Shown here piece by piece: positions 35,707 through 45,591 of a stretch of 63,862 nt of DNA (position 1 is its first letter; the number at the start of each line of letters is the position of its first letter). The DNA comes from Oscillospiraceae bacterium (GTDB lineage Bacteria > Bacillota > Clostridia > Oscillospirales > CAG-272): NCBI GenBank assembly GCA_015063385.1, contig SVUG01000009.1, positions 1 to 63,862 on the forward strand. Direction: 5' to 3'. Position numbers and translations under genes: made by a program. The notes under the pieces are model-generated. The model had not been told where the DNA came from. It did no database searches and saw nothing but the letters and a program-made list of their open reading frames with translations.

Positions 35707-36429
35707 TCACTCCTCCGCTCCTGCATTTTCAACCAAATACTTCAGCGCCTCGTATGACAGAGCACCGTCACCGCCGTAGGTGATTATACCGTTTTTGTCA
35801 AGCACTACCGTTCTTGGATAGTATCGCGTGCCGCCAAGGGCTGACCAGTAATCGTTGTTTGCTGTATCGTATGCGAAGATTATCTTCGAGCCGGGGAAAT
35901 TCGTGTTTACGTATGCTTCAGCGTTTTCTCTGCCGCTGTTGCTATGAGCAGCGATAATTATCACGTCGTCATACTCGCTCGCAATTCTGTCGAAATCAGG
36001 CAGTTCATTCCTGCATGGCGGACACCAAGTTCCCCATAAGTTTATAACAACAACCCTTCCTATATAATCTTCGATATTAACAGTGCCGCTGCCCACTACT
36101 TCAAGGTCAAGCGTGGGGCATATATCACCTACCGCAGAGCCAACGGTGAGCGTCGGTTGGGTATCATTTTCACTACCGCCCGTGTTGTCAACGCTATCGG
36201 CAGAGTCTTTGTTATCTTCTGTGTTGCCGCCACTGCTTTCAGTGTTGCCGCTTTCGGTGTTGTCCCCTTCAGTACCACCGCCCTCGGCATCATTGCTTGA
36301 CGGAAGCTTAGCTTCATTGCCTGAGGAAATATCACCATTACCGTGCTCCACCGTTCCTTTGTCACAACCAATTAGCACCACGGAAAGAACAAAAACTAAA
36401 ATTATAAAAGAAATCAATTTATTTAACAT
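35707..36429 (-). CDS. TlpA/ResA-like thioredoxin lipoprotein
   Basis: 240 aa. Lipobox LIGC (Cys22), then a ~70-residue linker of Gly, Ser, Asn, Asp, Glu and Thr (low complexity), then an AhpC/TSA-Redoxin domain with the active site WCPPC (Cys136, Cys139) and the cis-Pro loop (RYYPRTVVLD). Extracytoplasmic thiol-disulfide reductase; candidate substrates include Cys-rich exported proteins such as the one at 26772 (inference). AAAGGAG precedes the ATG. Confidence 0.9.
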   Translation of the reverse strand: MLNKLISFIILVFVLSVVLIGCDKGTVEHGNGDISSGNEAKLPSSNDAEGGGTEGDNTESGNTESSGGNTEDNKDSADSVDNTGGSENDTQPTLTVGSAVGDICPTLDLEVVGSGTVNIEDYIGRVVVINLWGTWCPPCRNELPDFDRIASEYDDVIIIAAHSNSGRENAEAYVNTNFPGSKIIFAYDTANNDYWSALGGTRYYPRTVVLDKNGIITYGGDGALSYEALKYLVENAGAEE

Positions 36430-36492
36430 AGTTATATCTCCTTTCTCTGTGAGTCTATTATATAATAAATAGGAAAAGATTTCCGTGACAAA

Positions 36493-36526
36493 GTCACAAA
36501 GCCTTCCTGAAAAGGAAGGCTTTGTA
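36493..36526 (-). terminator. Terminator of the valS operon
   Basis: ACAAAGCCTTCC and GGAAGGCTTTGT arms around a 6-nt loop, 3' of the HAD gene. The T tract is short. Confidence 0.6.
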
Positions 36527-36528
36527 TG

Positions 36529-37191
36529 TTAAAACACTATTTTTCGCAGCTCATCAACCGATTTGCAGAAGTAATCACAGTTTTTCTTCATAAACTCTGC
36601 AATCTCGGGGACGTTATGAGCCCAGCCTGCCGCTGCAATATCAACTCCTGCCGACCTTGCCATATCGTATCCTGGCTTTAGGTCGTCAACTACCAAAATG
36701 TCCTCGGCTTCGAGACTATATCTTTTCATAAGGTCAAAAATCGTACCCGGTGCGGGCTTTCTCATCTCGGCAGGAATATCCCAACCGTAAATGTAGTCGG
36801 GTGAGGGAAGATTATTCGCCTGGTAGTCACGCACAATATTTTCTGTCACAGAGTGCGAGTCCACCACTACAATTCCGCCCTGCGCTTTGAAATCAGCAAT
36901 AATTTCGCGCATGCCGGGGTAGGCGTTTGGGATATGATTTTTTACATACTCTCGCCAGAACAGCTCCTCTTCCTTAAGCTCCTTTTCGGAAAGTCCTATC
37001 TCGTCGGTGAAAAGCTCAAGTATTCCGGGGTGAAAATTTTTCTCAAAATACTCTTCAAGTGTGTATTTATCGGCAAGAATTGGTCTTGCAATCTTCAAAT
37101 ACTCTACGAAGGAAGGGTAGTGTATAGACGCACTGCTGTCTACAACCGTGTCGTCGTGGTCAAGCACAAGGCATTTGTATTTTTTCTTCAT
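36529..37191 (-). CDS. HAD-family hydrolase
   Basis: 220 aa from the ATG at 37191, chosen because GGAG lies 8 nt upstream and the HAD motif I follows (VLDHDDTVVDS, residues ~7-17). Motif II region VVVDSHS, Lys region RKPAPG and motif III/IV VVDDLKPGYDMA are present. Phosphoglycolate phosphatase-like; substrate unknown. It starts 2 nt after the LRR gene, so expression depends on the valS T-box. Confidence 0.85.
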   Translation of the reverse strand: MKKKYKCLVLDHDDTVVDSSASIHYPSFVEYLKIARPILADKYTLEEYFEKNFHPGILELFTDEIGLSEKELKEEELFWREYVKNHIPNAYPGMREIIADFKAQGGIVVVDSHSVTENIVRDYQANNLPSPDYIYGWDIPAEMRKPAPGTIFDLMKRYSLEAEDILVVDDLKPGYDMARSAGVDIAAAGWAHNVPEIAEFMKKNCDYFCKSVDELRKIVF

Positions 37192-37193
37192 AT

Positions 37194-38084
37194 TTACTCC
37201 AGATTCATAAAGCTGACCTTTGGTATTGATACCGTACAGTCGCTCTTTTGTACGGAAAGAATATTGCGCCCGAGAATTGCTTCCCAGCGCTCCTTCGTAC
37301 CGCCAAAGGAGATGTCCGTCAGTGCGTCGCAACCACCAAAAATATCGAAATCCTCAATCTCGCGAATATCCTTTGGTATAGCAATACGGGCAAGCGACGA
37401 GCAGTCCGAAAAGGCATCAAACCCTATTACCTGCACCCCGACTGGCAATATAAGACTTGCAAGAGAAGTGCAACCCTTAAAGGCTCTTCGACCGATTTTG
37501 ACAAGTTTAGTTGGCATATCCACCACTTTAAGCGACCTGCAGCCCTCAAAAGTGGACTCGTCGATAAGTCCCATATTATCAGAAAGCTTTATAGCTTCAA
37601 GCGAAAAGCAGTTTGCAAACGCGTTGAATTCAATCAGTATGCAGGAGTCGGGAATTGTCACGTCGGTAAGGTTAAAGCAGTAGGCGAAAGCCCCTGAGCC
37701 TATCATAGTTATGGACTCGGAGAGCTTGATGCTCGAAAGCGAGGCACAAGCCTCAAAGCACCCCTCGCCAAGTCGCTTGCAGGAGTCGGGAATTGTCACC
37801 GAGGTGAGTGAGGAGCAGGACGAGAATGCCTCGTCAAGTATCTCCTCAACACCAAAGTGCATATTAACCCTTTTGAGATTGGCACAGCCTGCAAATGCAC
37901 AGGCAGAAATCTTTTTGAGGCTTCTCGGCAGATTTATCTCCACAAGATGCTCGAAATCTCTGAATGCATTTTCGGCTATCTCCAGGATTCCTTCGGGAAT
38001 AGTGACAACGCTGTTTTCGGGCGTGTCCTCATAGACTCCCGAAAAAACTACCAGCTCCTCTATATTTTTATTCTTGTTTTCCAT
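37194..38084 (-). CDS. BspA-type leucine-rich repeat protein
   Basis: 296 aa made almost wholly of ~23-residue LRR_5 repeats of the form I...AF..C..L..(I/V).(I/L)P, about ten units. There is no signal peptide or anchor, so it appears cytosolic, unlike many BspA-like adhesins. It lies 2 nt after valS and 2 nt before the HAD gene. A protein-protein interaction role is likely; no partner is evident. Confidence 0.85.
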   Translation of the reverse strand: MENKNKNIEELVVFSGVYEDTPENSVVTIPEGILEIAENAFRDFEHLVEINLPRSLKKISACAFAGCANLKRVNMHFGVEEILDEAFSSCSSLTSVTIPDSCKRLGEGCFEACASLSSIKLSESITMIGSGAFAYCFNLTDVTIPDSCILIEFNAFANCFSLEAIKLSDNMGLIDESTFEGCRSLKVVDMPTKLVKIGRRAFKGCTSLASLILPVGVQVIGFDAFSDCSSLARIAIPKDIREIEDFDIFGGCDALTDISFGGTKERWEAILGRNILSVQKSDCTVSIPKVSFMNLE

Positions 38085-38086
38085 AA

Positions 38087-40714
38087 TTATCCGAGCTTTG
38101 CGAGCGCTATTTTGAGAGACTCTCTTACCTCAAGATACTTTTTAAGCTTTGCACGCTCGCCGTCAATGACAGCAGCAGGAGCTTTCGCAACGAAGCCCTC
38201 GTTTGCAAGCTTCTTTTCAATTCTCTCAATCTCTGCGTCGTTTTTCTTCATCTCGGCAGTAAGGCGCGCCTTTTCCTTCTCAAAGTCGATAACCTCTGCA
38301 AGCGGAATATAGAGTCTGCCTGCATCGGTTGCAATCATAACTGCGTCGTCAGAATCGTAGTTGTCTGTAAGAATTACCTCGGAGGCGCTTGCAAGCTTTT
38401 CAAGTATCTTTGCGGCTCTCTTGAAGGTCTCCTCATACTTTGTCACAACGAAGAGCTTTGCCTTCTTTGAGGGGGGAACGTTCATTTCCGCCCTGCGTGT
38501 TCTGATAGCCGTGATGCAGGAAATAATTCTCTCAACGTCCTCCTCGGCATCGTTGTAAATGAGCGACTCATCAAACTGAGGATAGCTTGAAATCATAATA
38601 GACTCGCACTCGTGAGGAATTGCCTGATATATCTCTTCCGTAATGAAGGGCATATAGGGGTGAAGCAGACCGAGAATGCCGGAAAGAACCTTTACGAGTG
38701 TTCTCTTTGCCGTAAGAGCAGGAGCACCGCCCTCGAAGATACGGCTCTTTGCCATCTCGATATACCAGTCGCAGAAGGTGTCCCAGGTGAACGAGTATAT
38801 CTCGGCAAGTGCAACGCCAAGCTCGTAGTTTGCTACGTTGTCGTTAACAGTCTTTGCAAGGCGATTGAATTTAGAGAGAATCCACTTGTCCTCAATGGTG
38901 AGGTCGCTCTCATTTGCAGGTGCAAGAAGCTCCTCATCGGACTCGGTAAGGTTCATAAGCACGAAACGAGATGCATTCCAGAGCTTGTTGGCAAAGTTTC
39001 TTGCCGCCTCAATCTTCTCGTCGGAGAATCTCATATCGTTGCCGGGTGCGTTTCCTGTTGCAAGTGCAAAGCGAAGTGCGTCAGCACCGTACTCCTCAAT
39101 AATCTTGAGAGGGTCAATGCCGTTGCCGAGCGACTTTGACATCTTGCGTCCCTGTGCATCTCTTACAAGACCGTGAATGAACACGGTGGAGAAGGGCTTC
39201 TCACCCATATGCTCAAGGCCGGAGAATATCATACGTGATACCCAGAATGTGATAATATCATAGCCCGTCACGAGTGTGTCGGTGGGGTAGTATCTCGCAA
39301 GGTCAGCGGTCTTTTCGGGCCAACCGAGAGTAGAGAAGGGCCAGAGTGCAGATGAGAACCAGGTGTCAAGCACGTCCTCCTCCTGACGAACCTTGCCGCC
39401 GCACTTCGGGCAGGTGTCAATATCGGTCTTGGATACCTCCATATGACCGCACTCGTCACAGTAGAAGGCAGGAATTCTGTGTCCCCACCAGAGCTGACGG
39501 GAAATACACCAGTCAAGTATGTTGTTCATCCAGTTGAAGTAGTTCTTCGAAAATCTCTCGGGAACGAAGTTGATAGTGCCGTTCTCAACAGCCTCGATTG
39601 CAGGAGCTGCAAGAGGCTTCATCTTAACGAACCACTGGTCGCTTGTAAGAGGCTCAACGGTAGTTCCGCAGCGGTAGCATGTACCAACGTTGTGGTCGTG
39701 GGGCTCGGTCTTAACAAGGAATCCGTCTGCCTCAAGGTCGGCAACGAGCGCCTTACGGCAGGCATATCTGTCCATACCCTCGTACTTGCCTGCATAAGCG
39801 TTCATGGTAGCATCGTCGTTCATTACCTTAATCTGCTCAAGGTTATGACGCTGACCAACGAGGAAGTCGTTGGGGTCGTGTGCGGGTGTAATCTTAACGC
39901 AACCCGTACCGAAGCCGATTTCAACGTAATCGTCTGCAATTACGGGAATTTCACGGTTAACTATAGGCAGAATAAGAGTCTTGCCGATGAGATGCTTGGT
40001 AGCCTCGTCCTCGGGGTTAACCGCAACGGCGGTATCACCGAACATAGTTTCAGGACGTGTGGTAGCAATCTCAACGTAGCCGTCTTCATTCTTAATAGGA
40101 TACTTGATGTGCCAGAAGAAGCCGGGCTGGTCCTTATACTCAACCTCAGCGTCCGAGAGGGCGGTAAGGCATCTTGGGCACCAGTTGATAATTCTGTGGC
40201 CCCTGTAAATAAGTCCCTTGTCATAGAGATTTACGAATACCTCACGAACGGCCTTCGAGCAACCCTCGTCCATAGTGAATCTCTGACGTGACCAGTCGCA
40301 AGAAGCACCGAGCTTCTTGAGCTGACCGGTGATTCTTTCTTCATAAGAATCCTTCCACGCCCACACTCTCTCAAGGAATTTGTCACGACCGAGGTCGTAG
40401 CGGGAAAGTCCCTCGTCAACACGGAGTCGTTCCTCAACCTTAATCTGTGTAGCAATACCTGCGTGGTCGGTGCCGGGCACCCAAAGGGTAGAGTAGCCCT
40501 GCATACGCTTGGTACGAACGAGTATATCCTGAAGCGTCTCGTCAAGGGCATGTCCCATATGAAGCTGGCCGGTGACGTTTGGCGGAGGAATAACGATAGA
40601 GAAGTTAGGCTTCTTTTCGTCACTGTCGGGCTTAAAATAGCCCTTTTCACACCAATCGGTGTATATCCTGTCCTCAAACTCGGCAGGATTATAGTTTTTT
40701 GCAAGTTCTTTCAT
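38087..40714 (-). CDS. valS: Valyl-tRNA synthetase
   Basis: 875 aa class I synthetase charging tRNA-Val. HIGH motif as HMGH in [15 protein letters not shown] (~42-56), KMSKS in [11 protein letters not shown], editing domain ([17 protein letters not shown]), zinc-type cysteines (CDECGHMEV...CPKCGG) and a C-terminal coiled coil ([20 protein letters not shown]). Full length. Controlled by the T-box leader at 40741-40985. Confidence 0.98.
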   Translation of the reverse strand: MKELAKNYNPAEFEDRIYTDWCEKGYFKPDSDEKKPNFSIVIPPPNVTGQLHMGHALDETLQDILVRTKRMQGYSTLWVPGTDHAGIATQIKVEERLRVDEGLSRYDLGRDKFLERVWAWKDSYEERITGQLKKLGASCDWSRQRFTMDEGCSKAVREVFVNLYDKGLIYRGHRIINWCPRCLTALSDAEVEYKDQPGFFWHIKYPIKNEDGYVEIATTRPETMFGDTAVAVNPEDEATKHLIGKTLILPIVNREIPVIADDYVEIGFGTGCVKITPAHDPNDFLVGQRHNLEQIKVMNDDATMNAYAGKYEGMDRYACRKALVADLEADGFLVKTEPHDHNVGTCYRCGTTVEPLTSDQWFVKMKPLAAPAIEAVENGTINFVPERFSKNYFNWMNNILDWCISRQLWWGHRIPAFYCDECGHMEVSKTDIDTCPKCGGKVRQEEDVLDTWFSSALWPFSTLGWPEKTADLARYYPTDTLVTGYDIITFWVSRMIFSGLEHMGEKPFSTVFIHGLVRDAQGRKMSKSLGNGIDPLKIIEEYGADALRFALATGNAPGNDMRFSDEKIEAARNFANKLWNASRFVLMNLTESDEELLAPANESDLTIEDKWILSKFNRLAKTVNDNVANYELGVALAEIYSFTWDTFCDWYIEMAKSRIFEGGAPALTAKRTLVKVLSGILGLLHPYMPFITEEIYQAIPHECESIMISSYPQFDESLIYNDAEEDVERIISCITAIRTRRAEMNVPPSKKAKLFVVTKYEETFKRAAKILEKLASASEVILTDNYDSDDAVMIATDAGRLYIPLAEVIDFEKEKARLTAEMKKNDAEIERIEKKLANEGFVAKAPAAVIDGERAKLKKYLEVRESLKIALAKLG

Positions 40715-40740
40715 TTTATCTTTTCCTTTCGGTTATTAAC

Positions 40741-40985
40741 AAAAAATCCCAAGCAACGCACAAACGCTGCTTGGGACGAAAATCCGTGTTACCACCCAAA
40801 TTCAGAGCAAAAAGCTCCCTCGTTTACGCATATAACGGTGCTACCGTCGGGGTCTAATAAGCAAAACGCTGTTCTTCCCGAAAACTGCGAGGGCTACCTT
40901 CAGACGTTTCCTTTACGTGCTCACACCAACCGCACGCTCTCTTTAAAAGTCGGACGCCGTACTCCTCCCTCGGAAATACAGTAAA
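40741..40985 (-). promoter_or_regulatory. T-box riboswitch (valine)
   Basis: Minus-strand leader of valS. Stem I base GAGGG/CCCTC and distal-loop sequence AGAGAGC..GCGGTTGGTGTGAGC are present. The likely specifier codon GTA (Val) is at 40895-40897 following GAAG. The conserved T-box GGGTGGTAACACGG is at 40784-40797. The terminator stem CCCAAGCA...TGCTTGGG (40748-40775) with a T run ends at 40741. Uncharged tRNA-Val should favour antitermination. Confidence 0.93.
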
Positions 40986-40986
40986 T

Positions 40987-41015
40987 ATTCTACCATATTT
41001 AAAATCTTTTGTCAA
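40987..41015 (-). promoter_or_regulatory. Promoter of the valS operon
   Basis: Minus strand TTGACA (41010-41015), 17 nt, TAGAAT (40987-40992). Confidence 0.82.
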
Positions 41016-41050
41016 TGTTTTTTTAAAAATATACTAATACTTAAAATCGG

Positions 41051-41079
41051 TTGACTTTTGAATGTCTGCGTGATAAAAT
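41051..41079 (+). promoter_or_regulatory. Promoter of the Cof-HAD/CapA-like genes
   Basis: TTGACT (41051-41056), 17 nt, TAAAAT (41074-41079). Confidence 0.75.
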
Positions 41080-41105
41080 GTAAATATCAAAATTGGAGGA
41101 TAAAA

Positions 41106-41930
41106 ATGAAGTATAAGCTAATAGGCTGCGACCTTGACGGAACGCTTTTTAATTCCGATGGGGAAATAAGCGTTGAGAACGGTAAAGCGATAGACGAGCT
41201 TGCTAGACTTGGCGTGCATTTCGTTCCCTCATCCGGCAGAACCTTTTCAGATATCCCCGAGGCTGTAAGAAATCATCCGTCGGTGCGGTATATAATTCAT
41301 TCAAACGGAGCTGTTGTTTTTGATAAGCAGACGGGCGAGCGTATATCCTTCTGTATGCCAAAGGAGCTTTCAAGGGCGGTGCTTTCGCTTCTCTTTTCTT
41401 TTGAAACGCATCTCTCCGTAAGATATCACGGCAGCACGCATATCGACTCGCTTGAGGCGAGTAGGGAAAGCTTTGAATATTACAACGTCTGGCCTGTACA
41501 CGCAGAGCTGCTCAACTGCTACGCTGCTTTGACCGACAATTTCAAAAGCACCGTTATGGAGTTCGACGGTGTGGAAATGATTTCTGCCTTTTTCAGAGAT
41601 GATGGCGATCTTCTGCGTGTCAGGGAAATTCTTGAACGTGATACACGCCTAAACGTAGTGAGTGCCTGTCCTTACAACCTTGAAATCACCTTCAGCAAGG
41701 CGGATAAGGGAGATGCCCTGCGTGCTCTTGCGGAGAAATTATCTATTCCGATAAATGCAACCATTGCCGTAGGCGACAGCGAGAACGATATTTCTATGAT
41801 AAAGGCGGCAGGCCTTGGACTCGCTATGAAAAATGCTGTGGATAAGGTGAAGGACTGCGCCGATGAAACCATTTGTCACTGCGACAACCACGCGGTAAAA
41901 TTTATTAAAGAAAAATATATTGAAAGATAG
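41106..41930 (+). CDS. Cof-type HAD-IIB phosphatase
   Basis: 274 aa from the ATG at 41106 (GGAGG 9 nt upstream). Motif I GCDLDGTLFNSDGE (8-21), motif II SSGRTF, C2B cap, motif III/IV Lys and AVGDSENDISMIKAAGLGLA. Hydrolyses small phosphate esters, often sugar phosphates; specificity unknown. The CapA-like gene follows after 11 nt. Confidence 0.9.
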   Translation: MKYKLIGCDLDGTLFNSDGEISVENGKAIDELARLGVHFVPSSGRTFSDIPEAVRNHPSVRYIIHSNGAVVFDKQTGERISFCMPKELSRAVLSLLFSFETHLSVRYHGSTHIDSLEASRESFEYYNVWPVHAELLNCYAALTDNFKSTVMEFDGVEMISAFFRDDGDLLRVREILERDTRLNVVSACPYNLEITFSKADKGDALRALAEKLSIPINATIAVGDSENDISMIKAAGLGLAMKNAVDKVKDCADETICHCDNHAVKFIKEKYIER

Positions 41931-41941
41931 AGGAATAAAAA

Positions 41942-43030
41942 ATGAAGCTTTTACTTGCAGCAGACCTCGTTCCTACGTCTGTGACGGAAAAATATTTTGA
42001 AGAGGGCGACATAAGAACTCTCTTTGGAGACGTGTGCGACGTGGCGAAGGAGGCTGACAGATTCATAGTTAACCTTGAGTGTGCCCTTACACATTCTGAC
42101 GGAGCTATAAAGAAATTCGGCCCAAACATAAAATGCACGCCCGAGTGCATAAACGGCATAAAAAAATTAGGCATCACCGACGTGTGTCTTTCCAATAACC
42201 ACGTCTTTGACTTTGGTGTAAAGGGACTAAGAGATACTATGGCGGCGCTTGACGGAGCGGGTATTCCTTACACTGGAATAGGTGAGAACGACACTGACTC
42301 CCGCAAGCCCTATTATATAAATAAAGATGGCAAAATCGTGGGTATAGTAAACGTATCTGAGCACGAATACACCTATGCGCTTCCCAATAGAATAGGCGTT
42401 AATCCCTACGACCCCTATCTTACGATGCAGGACATCAGAGAGGCTAGAAAAAACTGCGATTATCTGATTGTTATATATCACGGTGGCAAGGAGTATTGCC
42501 GTTATCCATCGCCGAGACTCTATAACCTCGCGCACGAAATGGTGCATCAGGGCGCTGATGCGGTAATTTGCCAGCATAGCCATTGCATTGGCTGCTATGA
42601 GAAATACGAGGGCGCGCACATCGTTTACGGACAGGGCAACTTCAACTTCGTTTTTGCAGGCTATGATTGTCCTGAGTGCTGGTACACTGCGCTTCTTATA
42701 GACCTTGATACCGAAACTAATAATATTAAATTCATTCCACTCATAGCCACCGAAACAGGCTGCGACGTTGCTCACGGTGACATAGGAGGTACTATTCTCG
42801 CGGAGTTTGAGTCGCGTAATGCACAGCTCCTAGACGGCAGCTGGCGTGATGGCTGGCACAGCTTCTGCACCTCGCCGGAGATGTCATACTATCACGACAG
42901 AGTAAAGGCGGCAGGTACAACGGAGGAGAATACTCATTGGTTTGCCCACTATCTCGATTGCGAAGCGCATACGGACGTTTGGCGTGAGCTTTATAAGACC
43001 TGGAATCATACGAACGAGCTGGATAAATAA
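41942..43030 (+). CDS. CapA/PgsA-like metallophosphatase-fold protein
   Basis: 362 aa, PGA_cap family. Signature segments: LLLAADLVPT at the start, FIVNLECALT, VCLSNNHVFDFG, VIYHGGKEYCRYPSPRLYNL and ADAVICQHSHCIG. The usual first motif (GD) is altered. There is no signal peptide, so it is probably cytosolic and not the capsule-anchored form. No poly-gamma-glutamate genes are nearby; the substrate is unknown. Confidence 0.85.
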   Translation: MKLLLAADLVPTSVTEKYFEEGDIRTLFGDVCDVAKEADRFIVNLECALTHSDGAIKKFGPNIKCTPECINGIKKLGITDVCLSNNHVFDFGVKGLRDTMAALDGAGIPYTGIGENDTDSRKPYYINKDGKIVGIVNVSEHEYTYALPNRIGVNPYDPYLTMQDIREARKNCDYLIVIYHGGKEYCRYPSPRLYNLAHEMVHQGADAVICQHSHCIGCYEKYEGAHIVYGQGNFNFVFAGYDCPECWYTALLIDLDTETNNIKFIPLIATETGCDVAHGDIGGTILAEFESRNAQLLDGSWRDGWHSFCTSPEMSYYHDRVKAAGTTEENTHWFAHYLDCEAHTDVWRELYKTWNHTNELDK

Positions 43031-43043
43031 AATAATTTATCTA

Positions 43044-43072
43044 TTGATTTTATTTATTATTTGTGCTATTAT
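43044..43072 (+). promoter_or_regulatory. Promoter of the kduI-kduD genes
   Basis: TTGATT (43044-43049), 17 nt, TATTAT (43067-43072) with an extended TG. Confidence 0.7.
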
Positions 43073-43128
43073 TATAATGGTATATTTTTGAGGAAATTGT
43101 TTCCTTTGAAAAGGAGGAATGTAAAATA

Positions 43129-44763
43129 ATTAACTTAAAGCTTTTGAGAGAAAACGGCGACGTTAAGTTCAAGGCGTACGGTGAGGAAATCGACGAGCAT
43201 TTCCACGGTGAGTACGAGGAGGGCGACCGCTTTAAGATTGAAGTGCCCTATGGCAACTTCCTTACGGTGCAGCTTGACCAAAGCCTGAAGCCTGCTTTGA
43301 TTTATCTTCCCGACGGTGTCTTCGAGTTCTCCATTCCCTTTGGCAGAGAGCGCAGCATGTGCTACGCCAAGGGCGCTTTTGCAGGCGATGACCACAGAAT
43401 AGTTGTCAGCGAGCCAACCGATGCAGAGATATACGCTGAGCGTATGATTTCGTCCAACTCGCACGACCGTCATAAAGTACCAAAATATTTCCCACACGCA
43501 GCCGCGAACTTCGTCACGCGTGAGGAGCCCTCGTTCTTCGAGCGCAACGCTATTGACGGTGTCTGCGACAACTCCTCTCACGGCGCTTACCCCTATCATT
43601 CTTGGGGAGGCGGACTTCGTGAGGACCTCGAGTTCTGGGTGGATTTCGGTATGCCTGTTGAGGTTTCCAAGGTTGTAATCTTCCTTCGTGCAGATTTTCC
43701 GCACGACACCTATTGGAAGGAAATGGATATTGAATTTTCCGACGGCACTAAAATACATAAGGACCTTATCGGCACCGCCGACGGTCAGGAGGTCACTTTT
43801 GAGCCCAAGGTGACAGAGCGCGTGAAGCTTACCGGCTTCAAGCAGCAGCGACTTGAGGACGGCTCACTGTCCTTCGCGGCACTTTCACAGATTGAAATTT
43901 ACGGTAAATACATTAAACAGGAGAACAAAGGCATGGAAGTAAGAGACGCAGCTAACGCAAAAGACGTCAGATATTACACAACGGATAGACTCAGAGAGGA
44001 GTTCCACATCGGCAACCTCTTTACTAAGGACAACATTCGAATGGTATATAGCCATATCGACAGAATTATCGTTATCGGTATGATGCCCATTAACGAAACT
44101 CTTAAGCTCGAGGCAGGCAAGGAGCTTGCGGCAGATTACTTCCTTGAGCGCCGTGAGCTTGGCTGTATCAATATCGGTGGCCCCGGTGTTATCACCATTG
44201 ACGGCGAGGAGTATCAGATGAATCCCCGCGACGGCATCTACGTAGGACGAGGACACCGCGACCTTAAGTTTAAGAGTCTTGATAAGGCAAATCCTGCCAA
44301 GTTCTATATGACCTCTTGCCCTGCACACACCGAGTATCCCACAGTCAAAATTGACATCACCAAGGCGAGAAAGGTTCCCTGCGGTAGCGTTGAGGACTGC
44401 AACAAGAGAGTAATCAATCAGTACATACATCCCGAGGTTATGAAGTCCTGCCAGCTTGCTATGGGACTTACCGAGCTTGAGGTTGGCTCTAACTGGAACA
44501 CTATGCCCAGCCACACCCACGACAGACGTATGGAGGTTTATCTCTATCTTGATATGGGCGAGAACGATGCGGTATTCCATATGATGGGCGAGCCCAAGGA
44601 AACAAGACATATCGTTATGCATAACGAGGAGGCGGTAATTTCTCCCTCTTGGTCTATCCATTCGGGCGTTGGTACTAAAAACTATTCATTCATCTGGGCT
44701 ATGTGCGGTGAGAATCAGGAATTCACCGATATGGACCACATTGAAACAAGAGAGCTTAGATAA
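43129..44763 (+). CDS. kduI: Discoidin-like domain fused to 5-keto-4-deoxyuronate isomerase
   Basis: The C-terminal 275 residues are KduI: they isomerise 5-keto-4-deoxyuronate to 2,5-diketo-3-deoxygluconate and keep the metal motif PSHTHDRRMEVYLYLDM. About 265 residues precede them, with a beta-sandwich resembling F5/8 type C (HSWGGGLREDLEFWVDFGMP ... VEVSKVVIFLRADFP). The strong site AAAGGAGG (43110-43117) is not followed by ATG, GTG or TTG at normal distance. The frame offers ATA at 43126, ATT at 43129 and TTG only at 43144; I list ATT. AGGAG also precedes an internal ATG at 43933, exactly where KduI proper begins. Confidence 0.87.
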   Translation: MNLKLLRENGDVKFKAYGEEIDEHFHGEYEEGDRFKIEVPYGNFLTVQLDQSLKPALIYLPDGVFEFSIPFGRERSMCYAKGAFAGDDHRIVVSEPTDAEIYAERMISSNSHDRHKVPKYFPHAAANFVTREEPSFFERNAIDGVCDNSSHGAYPYHSWGGGLREDLEFWVDFGMPVEVSKVVIFLRADFPHDTYWKEMDIEFSDGTKIHKDLIGTADGQEVTFEPKVTERVKLTGFKQQRLEDGSLSFAALSQIEIYGKYIKQENKGMEVRDAANAKDVRYYTTDRLREEFHIGNLFTKDNIRMVYSHIDRIIVIGMMPINETLKLEAGKELAADYFLERRELGCINIGGPGVITIDGEEYQMNPRDGIYVGRGHRDLKFKSLDKANPAKFYMTSCPAHTEYPTVKIDITKARKVPCGSVEDCNKRVINQYIHPEVMKSCQLAMGLTELEVGSNWNTMPSHTHDRRMEVYLYLDMGENDAVFHMMGEPKETRHIVMHNEEAVISPSWSIHSGVGTKNYSFIWAMCGENQEFTDMDHIETRELR

Positions 44764-44784
44764 TTTATAAAGGAGAATATAAAA

Positions 44785-45591
44785 ATGGCTAACACACAGA
44801 TTTTCAATCTTGAAGGTAAGGTTGCACTTATTACCGGTGCTTCCTACGGCATTGGCTACGCTATCGCAAAAGGTCTTGCAGCAGCGGGCGCAAAGATAGT
44901 TTTTAACGACATCAAGCAGGAGTTTGTTGACAAGGGACTTGCCTCCTACAAGGCTGACGGCATTGACGCTACCGGCTACGTTTGCGACGTCACCGATGAG
45001 GACGCTGTTAACGAACTTGTTGCAAAGATTGAAAAGGAAGTCGGCGTAATCGACATTCTCGTAAACAATGCGGGTATTATCAAGAGAATTCCTATGATTG
45101 AAATGAAGGCAGAGGAGTTCCGTCAGGTTATCGACGTTGACCTCAACGCTCCTTTCATCGTTTCCAAGGCAGTTCTTCCTTCTATGATTAAGCAGAGAAG
45201 CGGTAAGATTATAAACATCTGCTCTATGATGAGTGAGTTCGGTCGTGAGACCGTTTCAGCATATGCGTCTGCAAAGGGTGGTCTTAAGATGCTTACCAGA
45301 AATATTGCATCCGAGTACGGTCAGTACAACATCCAGTGCAACGGCATCGGCCCCGGCTACATAGCTACCCCCCAGACCGCACCCCTCCGTGAGCCTCAGG
45401 CAGACGGCTCGAAGCATCCCTTCGATAGCTTCATCACCGATACCAAGACTCCCGCAGGCCGTTGGGGCAATCCCGAGGACCTCGCAGGCCCTGCAGTATT
45501 CCTTGCATCCGAGGCATCCGACTTTGTAAATGGTCAGATACTCTACGTTGACGGTGGAATACAGGCTTACTTCGGCAAGCAGCCCTCCTAA
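44785..45591 (+). CDS. kduD: 2-dehydro-3-deoxy-D-gluconate 5-dehydrogenase (KduD-like SDR)
   Basis: 268 aa short-chain dehydrogenase. Cofactor motif TGASYGIG (~18-25), NNAG, catalytic Ser in CSMMSEFG and YASAKGG (Tyr/Lys). It reduces 2,5-diketo-3-deoxygluconate to KDG with NAD(P)H, the step after KduI. Its position 21 nt after kduI supports the specific assignment. AAGGAG precedes the ATG. Confidence 0.92.
   Translation: MANTQIFNLEGKVALITGASYGIGYAIAKGLAAAGAKIVFNDIKQEFVDKGLASYKADGIDATGYVCDVTDEDAVNELVAKIEKEVGVIDILVNNAGIIKRIPMIEMKAEEFRQVIDVDLNAPFIVSKAVLPSMIKQRSGKIINICSMMSEFGRETVSAYASAKGGLKMLTRNIASEYGQYNIQCNGIGPGYIATPQTAPLREPQADGSKHPFDSFITDTKTPAGRWGNPEDLAGPAVFLASEASDFVNGQILYVDGGIQAYFGKQPS

Noticed and set aside
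43119-43124. ATG-TAA start-stop just after the kduI ribosome site, as a possible regulatory minimal ORF
   Set aside because: Could stall or reset ribosomes, but with a single example and a possible mutated start nearby I do not list it as a feature.
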